NCBI RefSeq assembly: GCF_014649815.1
Contig: NZ_BMTT01000010.1
Span: 207,303 to 271,302 of the forward strand
From: Streptomyces mutabilis
GTDB lineage: Bacteria; Actinomycetota; Actinomycetes; Streptomycetales; Streptomycetaceae
Length of the DNA stretch: 64,000 nucleotides
Direction of reading: 5' to 3'
The first letter of the stretch is position 1. Each line of letters begins with the position of its first letter. Below are positions 54,352 to 62,555 of the stretch, in pieces. The notes beneath the pieces are model-generated. The model was not told the origin of the DNA. It did no database searches and saw only the letters and a list, made by a program, of their open reading frames with translations. The translations under genes and the position numbers were made by a program.

Positions 54352-55577
54352 GCGGGTCCGACCGCCCGGTCATGCCCGTGGTGATCGTCGGCGGGCTGCA
54401 CGTCGACGCCCGCAAGGCGGCCGTGGCCCGGCTCCTCGCCGACGTGCCCGGCAGCGTCGTCCTCCACCACGACCTGGCGACGGCCACCGCGGGTACGGTC
54501 GTGCGGACCGTGCGGGACGCCGCCGGCATCCTCTCCGCCGACGAGGCGCCGCTCGTCAACGACTGCGCCTGCTGCGCCCTGCGCGAGGACCTCGTCCCCG
54601 AACTTGCACGCCTCGCGGGCGCCGGTGGTACCCCGCTGGCGGTCGTCGAGCTGTGGGACTCCGTGGAGCCCAGGGCGATGGCGGAGGTGGTGACGGCCGG
54701 CGGCTTCACCGTCACCGGCGTGATCACCGCCGTCGATCCGGCGCTGGTGCTGCCGTACCTCGGCAACGGCGACGACCTCGCCGAGGGCGGCCTCGCCGCC
54801 GCGGCCACCGACCAGCGCACCGTCGCCGACACCTTCGCGCGCCAGCTGGAGTACGCCCCCGTCCTCGCCCTCGCCGACTCCCCGGAGGCCGACGACGAGG
54901 ACCGCGAACTGCTGGCCCAGCTGCACCCGACGGCCCGCCGGGTCCCGATCGGCCACGGTGACCCGGCGGGCGCCCCGCCCGCGCCGTCCGGGCCACCGCA
55001 CTCGTCCGCATCGGCCCGCCTGTCCGAGCCGAGCCGCCCGTCCGAGCTGGCGCGCGCCGCCCTCGCCGGCTTCGACGTGGAGGCCGCCGCCGCCGCTCAG
55101 CACCCGGCCTGCGCCCTGCTGCCCGCCGAGGCCGACGCGCACGGCGTCACCACCCTGGTGTGGCACAGCCGCCGGCCCTTCCACCCGGAGCGGCTCTACG
55201 CGGCGCTGGAGGACCTGACCTGCGCCGCGGCCCGCAGCCGAGGCCGGTTCTGGCTCGCCGACAAGGCGGACACGCTGCTGCACTGGGACGCCGCCGGCGG
55301 AGCGCTGTGCGTGGAGAGCGCGGGGCCGTGGCTCGCCTCGCTGCCCGACGCGGCCTGGGAGCTGGTGCCGCCGGTGCGCCGCGCCGCCGCCGCACTGGAC
55401 TGGCACCCCGAGCACGGCGACCGCTGCCAGCACCTGGTCTTCACGTCCCCCGGCCTCGACCGCGACGGCCTGGAACGGCTCCTGGAGGCCTGCCTGCTGA
55501 CCGACGCCGAGTACGCCGCCGGACAGGCCGCCTGGGAGCGCCTGCCGTCCGCCTTCGACACCCTCCTGGAGGTCTGA
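54348..55577 (+). CDS. COG0523 (CobW-like) protein lacking a P-loop
   Basis: A 409-residue relative of the metal-chaperone GTPases of COG0523. The metal-binding CxCC motif is present (Cys73, Cys75, Cys76 in [11 protein letters not shown]) and the CobW C-terminal domain is recognisable ([32 protein letters not shown]). The Walker A GxxGxGKTT is replaced by [11 protein letters not shown] near residue 15, so GTP hydrolysis is doubtful. Its place inside the Zur-controlled ribosomal cluster indicates a zinc allocation role. An Ala/Pro/Ser-rich insertion lies near residues 205-235. It is followed by rpsR after 6 bases. Confidence 0.85.
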   Translation: MSGSDRPVMPVVIVGGLHVDARKAAVARLLADVPGSVVLHHDLATATAGTVVRTVRDAAGILSADEAPLVNDCACCALREDLVPELARLAGAGGTPLAVVELWDSVEPRAMAEVVTAGGFTVTGVITAVDPALVLPYLGNGDDLAEGGLAAAATDQRTVADTFARQLEYAPVLALADSPEADDEDRELLAQLHPTARRVPIGHGDPAGAPPAPSGPPHSSASARLSEPSRPSELARAALAGFDVEAAAAAQHPACALLPAEADAHGVTTLVWHSRRPFHPERLYAALEDLTCAAARSRGRFWLADKADTLLHWDAAGGALCVESAGPWLASLPDAAWELVPPVRRAAAALDWHPEHGDRCQHLVFTSPGLDRDGLERLLEACLLTDAEYAAGQAAWERLPSAFDTLLEV

Positions 55578-55583
55578 GAGCCC

Positions 55584-55817
55584 ATGCCCCGCAAGAACGA
55601 CCGCAAGCCCGCCAAGCAGCGGCCCAATCCGCTGGACCGGGCCGGAGTGACGTACATCGACTACAAGGACACCGACCTGTTGCGGAAGTTCGTCTCCGAC
55701 CGCGGCAAGATCCGCAGCCGCCGGGTCACCCGCGTGACGTCCCAGCAGCAGCGGCAACTGGCCCGGGCGATCAAGAACGCCCGGGAGATGGCGCTGCTGC
55801 CGTACTCAACGCGCTGA
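55584..55817 (+). CDS. rpsR: ribosomal protein S18, zinc-free paralogue
   Basis: A 77-residue S18 ([27 protein letters not shown], then [21 protein letters not shown]) lacking the Cys residues of the zinc-binding form. It is the last gene of the Zur-controlled operon and ends 33 bases before a strong terminator. Confidence 0.93.
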   Translation: MPRKNDRKPAKQRPNPLDRAGVTYIDYKDTDLLRKFVSDRGKIRSRRVTRVTSQQQRQLARAIKNAREMALLPYSTR

Positions 55818-55850
55818 CCTGCGTCGCGAGCCGTTACCGGCGCCGTATCA

Positions 55851-55880
55851 CAGGGGCCCGCTCGTCGGAGCGGGCCCCTG
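55851..55880 (+). terminator. terminator of the zinc-free ribosomal operon
   Basis: A perfect 13-bp stem (CAGGGGCCCGCTC with complement) has a 4-base loop and is followed by GTTTCGTT. Just downstream is a tandem 10-bp repeat, GTTGCATGTT twice. Confidence 0.88.
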
Positions 55881-56010
55881 GTTTCGTTGCATGTTGTTGC
55901 ATGTTCTTCGTATCCGGGGGCATACGCGGGAACGAGTTCTTCGGAGCGGGCGTCAAAGAGTGCGGGACTCGGTCAAGCGGTCGTCGAAGCCGTAACCGCG
56001 GGAGCACCGC

Positions 56011-56058
56011 GCGTGCACGTGCATTTGCTGATGCATTCGCACGTGAGCGGGTTATGAT
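56011..56058 (+). promoter_or_regulatory. direct-repeat operator and promoter of the DUF397 gene
   Basis: TGCATTTGC (56020-56028) and TGCATTCGC (56032-56040) are direct repeats 12 bp apart, preceded by a TGCACG start (56014). TATGAT at 56053-56058 is a good -10, so the operator covers the -35 position. A matching 30-bp copy lies upstream of the ATPase gene at 57103-57132. Confidence 0.7.
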
Positions 56059-56120
56059 CCAGATCAGTTGACCACTGCATCAATGGCCACATCAGCCAGT
56101 GCACCACCGGGGAGCGACCT

Positions 56121-56399
56121 GTGGACCACGACGTGTACGACGTGTACGCCGCTGACGACGCGTCCGGCGTGTACAACGGCATGGCAGCCACGCAGTTGCA
56201 CGACGTGGCCTGGCAGAAGAGCCGGCACAGCAACTCGCAGGGGTCGTGCGTGGAGTTCGCGCGGCTGCCCGACGGCGCGGTGGCGGTGCGCAACTCCCGC
56301 TTCCCCGACGGGCCCGCGCTCGTCTACACGCGCGCCGAGATCGAGGCCATGCTGCTGGGCGTCAAGGACGGCGAGTTCGACCACTTGGTCGCCGGCTGA
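56121..56399 (+). CDS. DUF397 small protein (WhiJ-cluster type)
   Basis: A 92-residue protein whose C-terminal 55 residues are the DUF397 fold: WQKSRHSNSQGSCVEFARLPDGAVAVRNSR then DGPALVYTRAEIEAML. DUF397 proteins are encoded next to XRE regulators with DUF5753 and to RsbW-like ATPases in Streptomyces, and are thought to bind and antagonise the regulator. GTG at 56121 with GGAG upstream. The N-terminal 25 acidic residues (VYDVYAADDASGVYN) are an addition. A shared direct-repeat operator lies about 80 bases upstream. Confidence 0.88.
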   Translation: MDHDVYDVYAADDASGVYNGMAATQLHDVAWQKSRHSNSQGSCVEFARLPDGAVAVRNSRFPDGPALVYTRAEIEAMLLGVKDGEFDHLVAG

Positions 56400-56503
56400 C
56401 ACGTGCGGTCGCCGGCTGACCTGTCCCGGTCGCGAGCCGACACGGCCCGGCCGCCGGCCGACACGCGGAGAACCGCGGCACGTGAAGGCGCCGCGGTCCG
56501 TCG

Positions 56504-57025
56504 TCACTCGTAGGCCGGGCCGGTCCCCCCGTCGGGCCGCCCGAGCCGGAACAGGGCCCAGACCACCTTGCCGTCGAGCGTGCCGGCGAGCGGGTGCCAG
56601 CCCCAGCTGTCGCTGAAGGAGTCGACGAGGAACAGGCCCCGGCCCGACTCCGCCGAGAAGTCGTCCGTCTCGCGCGCCACCGGGCTGTCGTGACTGGGGT
56701 CGCGCACCGCGCACACCAGCCGCTCGGGCCAGCGCATCAGGTGCAGCCGGACCGGGCCGTTGTGTTCGGACGTACGCGGCGTGTCGGCGGGCAGCGCGTG
56801 GCGCAAGGCGTTGGTGACGAGTTCGGAGACCACGAGGCAGACGTCGTCGAAGCGGTCGCTCATGCCCCAGCCGTCGAGCGTTCTGCGGGTGAACTTCCTG
56901 GCCTCGCGCACCGCCTCGAAGCGCGGCGGGAGGGCGCAGGAGGCGGCGTTGGACACGGCCGCGGGGTCGAGTGGCGGAAGGCCCTGCCGTAACGGCTCGA
57001 GCATGGTCGATCCATTCGTCCCCAT
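56504..57025 (-). CDS. RsbW-like ATP-binding regulatory protein
   Basis: A 173-residue GHKL ATPase of the anti-sigma kinase type. The N box is DDVCLVVSELVTNALRHA and the G1 region is RGLFLVDSFSDSWGW. Such proteins accompany DUF397/XRE genes; they may bind or phosphorylate partners. ATG at 57025 is chosen because GGGAG lies 9 bases upstream; an upstream ATG at 57181 would read through the operator and is rejected. It is convergent with the DUF397 gene. The operator copy at 57103-57132 is about 78 bases upstream of the start. Confidence 0.88.
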   Translation of the reverse strand: MGTNGSTMLEPLRQGLPPLDPAAVSNAASCALPPRFEAVREARKFTRRTLDGWGMSDRFDDVCLVVSELVTNALRHALPADTPRTSEHNGPVRLHLMRWPERLVCAVRDPSHDSPVARETDDFSAESGRGLFLVDSFSDSWGWHPLAGTLDGKVVWALFRLGRPDGGTGPAYE

Positions 57026-57102
57026 GCGAGGCACTCCCCCGAAATTCGCGGTCCGTAGCGATGCGGCGCGGTGGTGCGGGACCATGGTTTCCGATGCGTA
57101 CC

Positions 57103-57132
57103 GCAGATGCAAGGGCAGATGCACGTGCACGC
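57103..57132 (-). promoter_or_regulatory. direct-repeat operator of the ATPase gene
   Basis: Read on the minus strand, two TGCATCTGC repeats 12 bp apart are preceded by GCGTGCACG. It matches the 56011-56040 site at 24 of 30 positions and lies at nearly the same distance (78 against 81 bases) from its start codon. Confidence 0.7.
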
Positions 57133-57345
57133 GACCGAAATGGGCCTGCCCGTACCGCTTGTTGGTCAATTTTTCCGTCATCTTCGCCTGCCCTTCATCC
57201 CGTCTCGCGGCCGGTTCCCGGTGGTTCCGTGCATGATCTGCGCGTTCCCTTGGGCTCCCTTCCGTTTCCGTAACCGGGCGAGTACTGCTCGGAGTGTTTT
57301 AGTGGCAGACTTCGCCCCTGGAGACGGTTGGGGAGGCTGGCGAAG

Positions 57346-58206
57346 GTGAGCGCGGGAGAGCCCGGATCGGTGGTGCGGCGCATGCTGCTCGGATCACAAC
57401 TCAGGCGATTGCGTGAGACGCGGGGGATCACGCGGGAGGCGGCGGGCTACTCGATCCGCGCCTCCGAGTCGAAGATCAGCCGGATGGAGCTGGGCCGGGT
57501 GAGCTTCAAGACGAGGGACGTCGAGGACCTGCTGACGCTGTACGGCATCACGGACGAGCAGGAGCGCAACTCCCTGCTCTCGCTGGCCAAGGAGGCCAAC
57601 GTCGCGGGCTGGTGGCACAGTTACTCCGACGTGCTGCCCAGCTGGTTCCCCACCTATGTGGGCCTGGAGGGTGCCGCCTCGCTGATCCGGGTCTACGAGG
57701 TGCAGTTCGTGCACGGCCTGCTGCAGACCGCGGAGTACGCCCGCGCGGTCGTCCGGCGCGGCATGAAGGGCGCCGGCGAGGCGGACGTCGAACGCCGGGT
57801 GGCCCTGCGCCTGGAGCGGCAGAAGCACCTCGTCGCCGAGAACGCGCCCGAGTTCCACATCGTCCTGGACGAGGCCGCGCTGCGCCGTCCCTACGGCGAC
57901 CGCGAGGTGATGCGCGGGCAGCTCCAGCACCTCATCGAGATGTCCGAACGCCCCAACATCCGCCTCCAGGTCATGCCGTTCGGCTTCGGCGGGCACTCCG
58001 GCGAGAGCGGCGCGTTCACGATCCTCAGCTTCCCAGAGTCCGACCTCTCGGACGTCGTGTACCTGGAGCAGCTCACCAGCGCGCTGTACCTCGACAAGCA
58101 CGAGGACGTCACCCAGTACGAGACCGCGCTGAAGGAACTCCAGCAGGACAGCCCGGGGCCGGACGAGAGCCGGGACCTTCTGCGAGGTCTTCTCCAACTC
58201 TCCTGA
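57346..58206 (+). CDS. XRE-family regulator with DUF5753 (WhiJ-like)
   Basis: A 286-residue regulator. The helix-turn-helix (LRETRGITREAAGYSIRASESKISRME) lies at about residues 20-60. The remainder is the DUF5753 sensor domain (EVQFVHGLLQTAEYARAVV, PYGDREVMRGQLQHL, LQVMPFGFGGH). It belongs to the WhiJ group, which links to development in S. coelicolor. GTG at 57346 with GGGAGG upstream. With its ATPase and DUF397 neighbours it forms the usual trio, and it probably binds the repeated TGCATYTGC operators. Confidence 0.9.
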   Translation: MSAGEPGSVVRRMLLGSQLRRLRETRGITREAAGYSIRASESKISRMELGRVSFKTRDVEDLLTLYGITDEQERNSLLSLAKEANVAGWWHSYSDVLPSWFPTYVGLEGAASLIRVYEVQFVHGLLQTAEYARAVVRRGMKGAGEADVERRVALRLERQKHLVAENAPEFHIVLDEAALRRPYGDREVMRGQLQHLIEMSERPNIRLQVMPFGFGGHSGESGAFTILSFPESDLSDVVYLEQLTSALYLDKHEDVTQYETALKELQQDSPGPDESRDLLRGLLQLS

Positions 58207-58283
58207 AACATAAGTACGATGACGCTCAATCAGGCCGCTTGCTCGTGCGGACGCGGCGGCAGCTATGGGGATTGAGGGATCAC

Positions 58284-59744
58284 ATGTCGTCGTACTTCAC
58301 CGACCTCGCCCAGCAGTACATCGACGGCGAGTGGCGACCGGGCACCGGCTCCTGGGACATCATCGACTTCAACCCGTACGACAACGAGAAGCTGGCCTCG
58401 ATCACCATAGCCACGGTCGACGAGGTCGACGAGGCCTACCGGGCCGCCGAGCGCGCGCAGAAGCATTGGGCGGCGACGAACCCGTACGCCCGCCGCGCGG
58501 TGTTCGAGAAGGTGCTGCGCCTGGTCGAGGACCACGAGGCGGAGATCGGTGACGCGATCGTCGCCGAGCTCGGCGGCACCCGCCTGAAGGCGGCCTTCGA
58601 ACTGCACCTCGCCAAGGAGTTCCTGCGCGAGGCCGTGCACCTGTCGCTGCGCCCCGAGGGCCGGATCATCCCCTCGCCGGTCGACGGCAAGGAGAACCGC
58701 GTCTACCGGGTGCCGGTCGGTGTCGTGGGCGTCATCAGCCCCTTCAACTTCCCCTTCCTGCTCTCCCTGAAGTCGGTCGCCCCGGCCCTCGCCCTCGGCA
58801 ACGGCGTCGTCCTCAAACCGCACCAGAACACTCCGGTGGTCGGCGGCACCCTGGTCGCCAAGCTCTTCGAGGACGCCGGCCTGCCGGGCGGCCTGCTGAA
58901 CGTCGTCGTCACGGACATCGCGGAGATCGGCGACGCCTTCCTGGAGCACCCGGTCCCGAAGGTCGTCTCCTTCACCGGCTCGGACAAGGTCGGCCGCCAC
59001 GTGGCCACCGTCTGCGCCGCGAACTTCAAGCGCTCGGTCCTCGAACTCGGCGGCAACAGCGCCCTGGTCGTCCTCGACGACGCCGACGTCGACTACGCGG
59101 TGGACGCCGCCGTCTTCAGCCGGTTCGTGCACCAGGGGCAGGTCTGCATGGCCGCCAACCGTGTCCTGGTCGACCGTTCGGTCGCCGACGAGTTCACCGA
59201 GAAGTTCGTCGCCAAGGTGGCCGGCCTCAAGACCGGCGACCCGCGCGACCCCTCGACGGTCATCGGCCCGGTGATCAACTCCTCGCAGGCGGACGCGATC
59301 TCGGCTGTCGTCGAGCAGGCGCTGGCCGAGGGTGCCACCGCCCTGGTGCGCGGCACGACCACGGACAACCTGGTCGAGCCGTCGGTCCTGACCGGCCTGC
59401 CCGCCGACTCCGCCCTGCTGAAGCAGGAGGTCTTCGGCCCGGTCGCCTTCCTCGTCCCCTTCGACGGCGAGGAGGAGGCCGTACGTCTGGTCAACGACAC
59501 CCCGTACGGCCTGAGCGGCGCTGTGCACACGGGGAACACCGAGCGCGGCGTCAACTTCGCCAAGCGGATCGACACCGGCATGTTCCACGTGAACGACGGC
59601 ACCGTGCACGACGAGCCGATCGTGCCCTTCGGCGGCGAGAAGCACTCCGGCATCGGCCGCCTCAACGGCGACACCATGCTGGACGCCTTCACCACGCAGA
59701 AGTGGATCTCGGTGCAGCACGGGCGGAGCGGCTTCCCGTTCTGA
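58284..59744 (+). CDS. NAD(P)-dependent aldehyde dehydrogenase
   Basis: A 486-residue aldehyde dehydrogenase. Catalytic Cys288 is in GQVCMAAN and the general base Glu254 in LELGGNSALV. The cofactor site includes SPFNFPFLLSLKSVAPALALGNGVVLKPH and FTGSDKVG. Closest recognisable types are benzaldehyde/vanillin dehydrogenases, but substrate cannot be read from the sequence. ATG at 58284 follows GAGGGA. It lies 77 bases after the XRE regulator gene and 70 before the PadR regulator. Confidence 0.92.
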   Translation: MSSYFTDLAQQYIDGEWRPGTGSWDIIDFNPYDNEKLASITIATVDEVDEAYRAAERAQKHWAATNPYARRAVFEKVLRLVEDHEAEIGDAIVAELGGTRLKAAFELHLAKEFLREAVHLSLRPEGRIIPSPVDGKENRVYRVPVGVVGVISPFNFPFLLSLKSVAPALALGNGVVLKPHQNTPVVGGTLVAKLFEDAGLPGGLLNVVVTDIAEIGDAFLEHPVPKVVSFTGSDKVGRHVATVCAANFKRSVLELGGNSALVVLDDADVDYAVDAAVFSRFVHQGQVCMAANRVLVDRSVADEFTEKFVAKVAGLKTGDPRDPSTVIGPVINSSQADAISAVVEQALAEGATALVRGTTTDNLVEPSVLTGLPADSALLKQEVFGPVAFLVPFDGEEEAVRLVNDTPYGLSGAVHTGNTERGVNFAKRIDTGMFHVNDGTVHDEPIVPFGGEKHSGIGRLNGDTMLDAFTTQKWISVQHGRSGFPF

Positions 59745-59814
59745 GTACGGGCGGTCCGGCGCGGGGGCGGGACCGGGGCGTGACCCGTCCCCGCTCCCGC
59801 CTACGCTGGGTGCC

Positions 59815-60432
59815 ATGTCAGTGATCCGACTCCTGGTGCTCGGCGCGGTGCGCCAGCACGGGCGGGCCCACGGCTACCAGGTGCGCAACGACCTGGAGTA
59901 CTGGGGCGCGCACGAGTGGTCCAACGCCAAGCCCGGCTCGATCTACCACGCGCTGAAGCAGATGGCGAAGCAGGGCCTGCTGGTCGCGCACGAGATCGCT
60001 CCGTCGACCGCGGGCGGCCCGCCGCGCACCGAGTACGAGATCACCGCGCAGGGTGCCGAGGAGTACTTCACGCTGCTGCGGGAGTCCCTCACCGCGTACG
60101 ACCAGAAGCCCGACGTGCTCTCCGCCGGGCTCGGTTTCATGGTCGACCTCGGGCGCGAGGAGGTGCTCGGCCTGCTGGAGGAGCGGATCCTCGCCATCCA
60201 GGAGTGGCGCAGGTCCGTCACCGAGTACTACACGCCCGAGGAGGGGCCCGGGCAGCTCGGTCACATCGGCGAGATCATGCACTTCTGGGTGCACTCAGCC
60301 GACACCGGCGCCGAGTGGACCCGCGCGCTGATCGAGCGCATCCGCGGCGGCGCGTACACCTTCGCCGGGGAGGGCGAGCCGTTCGTCGGCGTCCTCGGCG
60401 AGGGCGAGGAGAACCCGTACGGCGCGGGATAG
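59815..60432 (+). CDS. PadR-family transcriptional regulator
   Basis: A 205-residue regulator. The N-terminal winged helix includes LLVLGAVRQHGRAHGYQVRNDLEYWG and GSIYHALKQMAKQGLL. The C-terminal helical domain (about 90-180) gives dimerisation. PadR repressors usually control an adjacent transporter or detoxification gene. Here the following ABC-transporter gene is wrecked, but two candidate operators remain between them (60471-60536). ATG at 59815. Confidence 0.9.
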   Translation: MSVIRLLVLGAVRQHGRAHGYQVRNDLEYWGAHEWSNAKPGSIYHALKQMAKQGLLVAHEIAPSTAGGPPRTEYEITAQGAEEYFTLLRESLTAYDQKPDVLSAGLGFMVDLGREEVLGLLEERILAIQEWRRSVTEYYTPEEGPGQLGHIGEIMHFWVHSADTGAEWTRALIERIRGGAYTFAGEGEPFVGVLGEGEENPYGAG

Positions 60433-60470
60433 CGGCATCCCGGCGACCGGGACTGACGAACTCGGTCGAC

Positions 60471-60536
60471 TGATCAAGTTCGACTAACCCCCTCGACGGG
60501 CATACCTCCCCTGGGCTAGTAGTCAAGTTTTACTAA
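60471..60536. promoter_or_regulatory. two candidate PadR operators
   Basis: TGATCAAGTTCGACTAA (60471-60487) and TAGTCAAGTTTTACTAA (60520-60536) share the pattern TCAAGTTnnACTAA and are 49 bp apart. Each is partly palindromic. They lie between padR and the former transporter gene, whose ribosome site GGGAGG immediately follows the second. Confidence 0.55.
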
Positions 60537-60549
60537 TCAGGGAGGCCGA

Positions 60550-60956
60550 GTGACCGACGCGGCGATCACCCTCGAAGGCGCACGCAAGAAGTACGGCGAC
60601 AAGCCCTGGGCGCGGTGGGCCTGCTCCTGCTGTTCCGGTTCGCGATGCTGTGGGTCGGCATCCACCTGGCCCCGGTCGCCGGCAAGCCGGAGACGGTGCA
60701 GGCGGTACAGATACTGGTCTGGCCGGTCGGCTTCCTCTCCAACGCCTTCGCCACCCCCGACGCCATGCCGGGCTGGCTGGGCACGCTCGTCGGGTGGAAC
60801 CCGGTGTCCCACACCGCCACCGCCGTACGCGACCTGTTCGGCGGCCCCGGCGGCGAGGCGGGGCACGTGTGGGCGGCGGTCGGGTGGCCGCTCGCCCTCG
60901 TGGCGGTGTTCTTCCCGCTGGCGGTGCGGCGGTTCGCCCGGCTCAGCCGCTGTGGG
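60550..60956 (+). pseudogene. ABC transporter scar: ATPase start fused to permease end
   Basis: GTG at 60550 with GGGAGG upstream begins an ABC ATPase N-terminus ([17 protein letters not shown]). After about 18 codons, near 60605, the frame is lost and the sequence becomes the last 110 residues of an ABC-2 type permease ([68 protein letters not shown]). The Walker motifs and most of the permease are missing. One internal deletion of roughly 1.5 kb of a two-gene operon explains this. It cannot make a transporter. Confidence 0.8.
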
Positions 60957-60959
60957 CAG

Positions 60960-61649
60960 CCGTCTGCGGCGGGATCCGAACGACAGCCGCTGATGGTGGC
61001 AACCGGTGGCCGCACCCTTGTCCCGGGTCAGCGGGTGCGGCTGCCGGCGCAACTGGGGCAGCAGCCGCTCCAGCTCCTCCACCAACAGGTCCGCCACGTC
61101 GGCCGAGAAGCCGTTGCGGTACACCACACGCAGCGCGGACAGGTCCTGGCGGTGCGGCGGGAAGGTGCAGGCGGGCACCAGCCAGCCGCCCTCCCGCAGC
61201 CGGGAGACGTCGAACACGTCGTACGACGTCACGTCGTCGGCCGTCGTGAAGGCGAACACCGGCAGCCCGCGGCGCCGACGGGTCGGGCGCGTGCCGGAGG
61301 TCGGCGGGCATCGCCACACAGCGCCGCTCCAGCTCGGCGGTGCGCGGGTACTCGTCCTTGTCGATCAAGTTCTTGTCCCGGCACTCGGCCATCAGCACCC
61401 CGGCCTGCGGCCCCATCCAGGTGGTGACGAAGGTGGCCCGGCTGGGCGCGCGCTGCCGTCCAGCATCAGCTCGTCGTGGACCAGCCGGTACGCCGTCTGG
61501 TGGGGCAGCGGGGAGTCGGGGAGGCGGTGGGTCGGCGCCTCGGTCATGCCGCCGAGCGGGTTCGTCACCGCGTGGAACGGGTTGACGGCGAACCGGCTCC
61601 GGTCACGGCCGTCGTCGTGGGACTCGTGGGGTCCCTGGTGCAATGGCAT
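60960..61649 (-). pseudogene. gadB: glutamate decarboxylase remnant
   Basis: Pieces of a PLP-dependent glutamate decarboxylase. The N-terminus (HQGPHESHDDGRDRSRFAVN, AVTNPLGGM) starts at ATG 61649. A frameshift occurs near 61440. [31 protein letters not shown] follows, then a deletion joins it near 61270 to the C-terminal part ([43 protein letters not shown]). The PLP lysine and most of the catalytic domain are gone. The 3' end runs into the transporter scar. Confidence 0.8.
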
Positions 61650-61691
61650 GCAGCCGACGGTAGGTCCGGGTCCCGGACCCCGCACTCGGGC

Positions 61692-61722
61692 TTGCACCTC
61701 ACGTCGCGTGAGGCGGCAGCGT
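61692..61722 (+). promoter_or_regulatory. tipA promoter and TipA operator
   Basis: CCTCACG TCG CGTGAGG (61697-61713) is a 17-bp palindrome overlapping the -35-like TTGCAC (61692-61697), with a long MerR-type spacer before the -10 region near 61717-61722. It corresponds to the known thiostrepton-inducible tipA promoter, activated by TipAL. Confidence 0.85.
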
Positions 61723-61748
61723 GGAGGGCGTCAGAGAAGGGAGCGGAA

Positions 61749-62510
61749 GTGAGCTACTCCGTGGGACAGGTGGCCGGCTTCGCCGGAGTGACGGTGCGCG
61801 CCCTGCACCACTACGACGACATCGGCCTGCTCGTCCCGAGCGAGCGCAGCCACGCGGGCCACCGGCGCTACAGCGACGCCGACCTCGACCGGCTGCAGCA
61901 GATCCTGTTCTACCGGGAGCTGGGCTTCCCGCTCGACGAGGTCGCCGTCCTGCTCGACGACCCGGACGCGGATCCGCGCGCACACCTGCGCCGCCAGCAC
62001 GAGTTGCTGACCGCCCGGATCGAGAAGCTGGAGAAGATGGCGGCGGCCGTGGAGCACGCCATGGAGGCACGCAGCATGGGCATCAACCTCACGCCCGAGG
62101 AGAAGTTCGAGGTCTTCGGCGACTTCGACCCCGACCAGTACGAGGAGGAGGTCCAGGAGCGCTGGGGAAACACCGACGCCTACCGCCAGTCCAAGGAGAA
62201 GACCGCCTCGTACACCAAGGAGGACTGGCAGCGCGTCCAGAACGAGGCCGACGAACTCACCCGGCGCTTCGTCGCGCTGATGGAGGCCGGAGAGCCCGCC
62301 GACTCGGAGGCGGCCATGGACGCCGCCGAGGACCACCGGCAGGGAATCACCCGCAACCACTACGACTGCGGGTACGAGATGCACACCTGCCTGGGCGAGA
62401 TGTTCGTCTCGGACGAACGTTTCACGCGAAACATCGACGCCGCCAAACCCGGTCTCGCCGCCTACATGCGCGACGCGATCCTCGCCAACGCCGTCCGGCA
62501 CACCTCCTGA
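61749..62510 (+). CDS. tipA: thiostrepton-induced MerR regulator TipAL (and TipAS)
   Basis: A 253-residue MerR activator, exactly the known TipAL length. Residues 1-70 form the winged helix (SVGQVAGFAGVTVRALHHYDDIGLL), then a coiled coil. The C-terminal TipAS domain binds thiopeptides covalently through Cys214 (in HTCLGEMF). An internal ATG at 62076 (residue 110, MGINLTPEEKFEVF) with GGAGG 8 bases upstream gives the separately translated 144-residue TipAS, which sequesters the drug. It activates its own promoter at 61692-61722. It starts with GTG at 61749. Confidence 0.96.
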   Translation: MSYSVGQVAGFAGVTVRALHHYDDIGLLVPSERSHAGHRRYSDADLDRLQQILFYRELGFPLDEVAVLLDDPDADPRAHLRRQHELLTARIEKLEKMAAAVEHAMEARSMGINLTPEEKFEVFGDFDPDQYEEEVQERWGNTDAYRQSKEKTASYTKEDWQRVQNEADELTRRFVALMEAGEPADSEAAMDAAEDHRQGITRNHYDCGYEMHTCLGEMFVSDERFTRNIDAAKPGLAAYMRDAILANAVRHTS

Positions 62511-62555
62511 GCGGTGGTCGTGGCCCGGGGCTCATTCCCGGGCCACGACCACCGC
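62511..62555. terminator. 19-bp bidirectional terminator
   Basis: Bases 62511-62529 and 62537-62555 are exact complements with a 7-base loop. It begins at the base after the tipA stop and includes the last codons of the convergent YbjQ gene (stop at 62532), so it can serve both genes. Confidence 0.85.

Noticed and set aside
55886-55906. Tandem GTTGCATGTT repeat after the S18 terminator as a regulatory element
   Set aside because: Only two copies, directly after a terminator, with no gene start within 200 bases.
57026-57181. Longer ATPase reading from ATG 57181
   Set aside because: It would read through the operator motif and add residues without family similarity; ATG 57025 has a good ribosome site.
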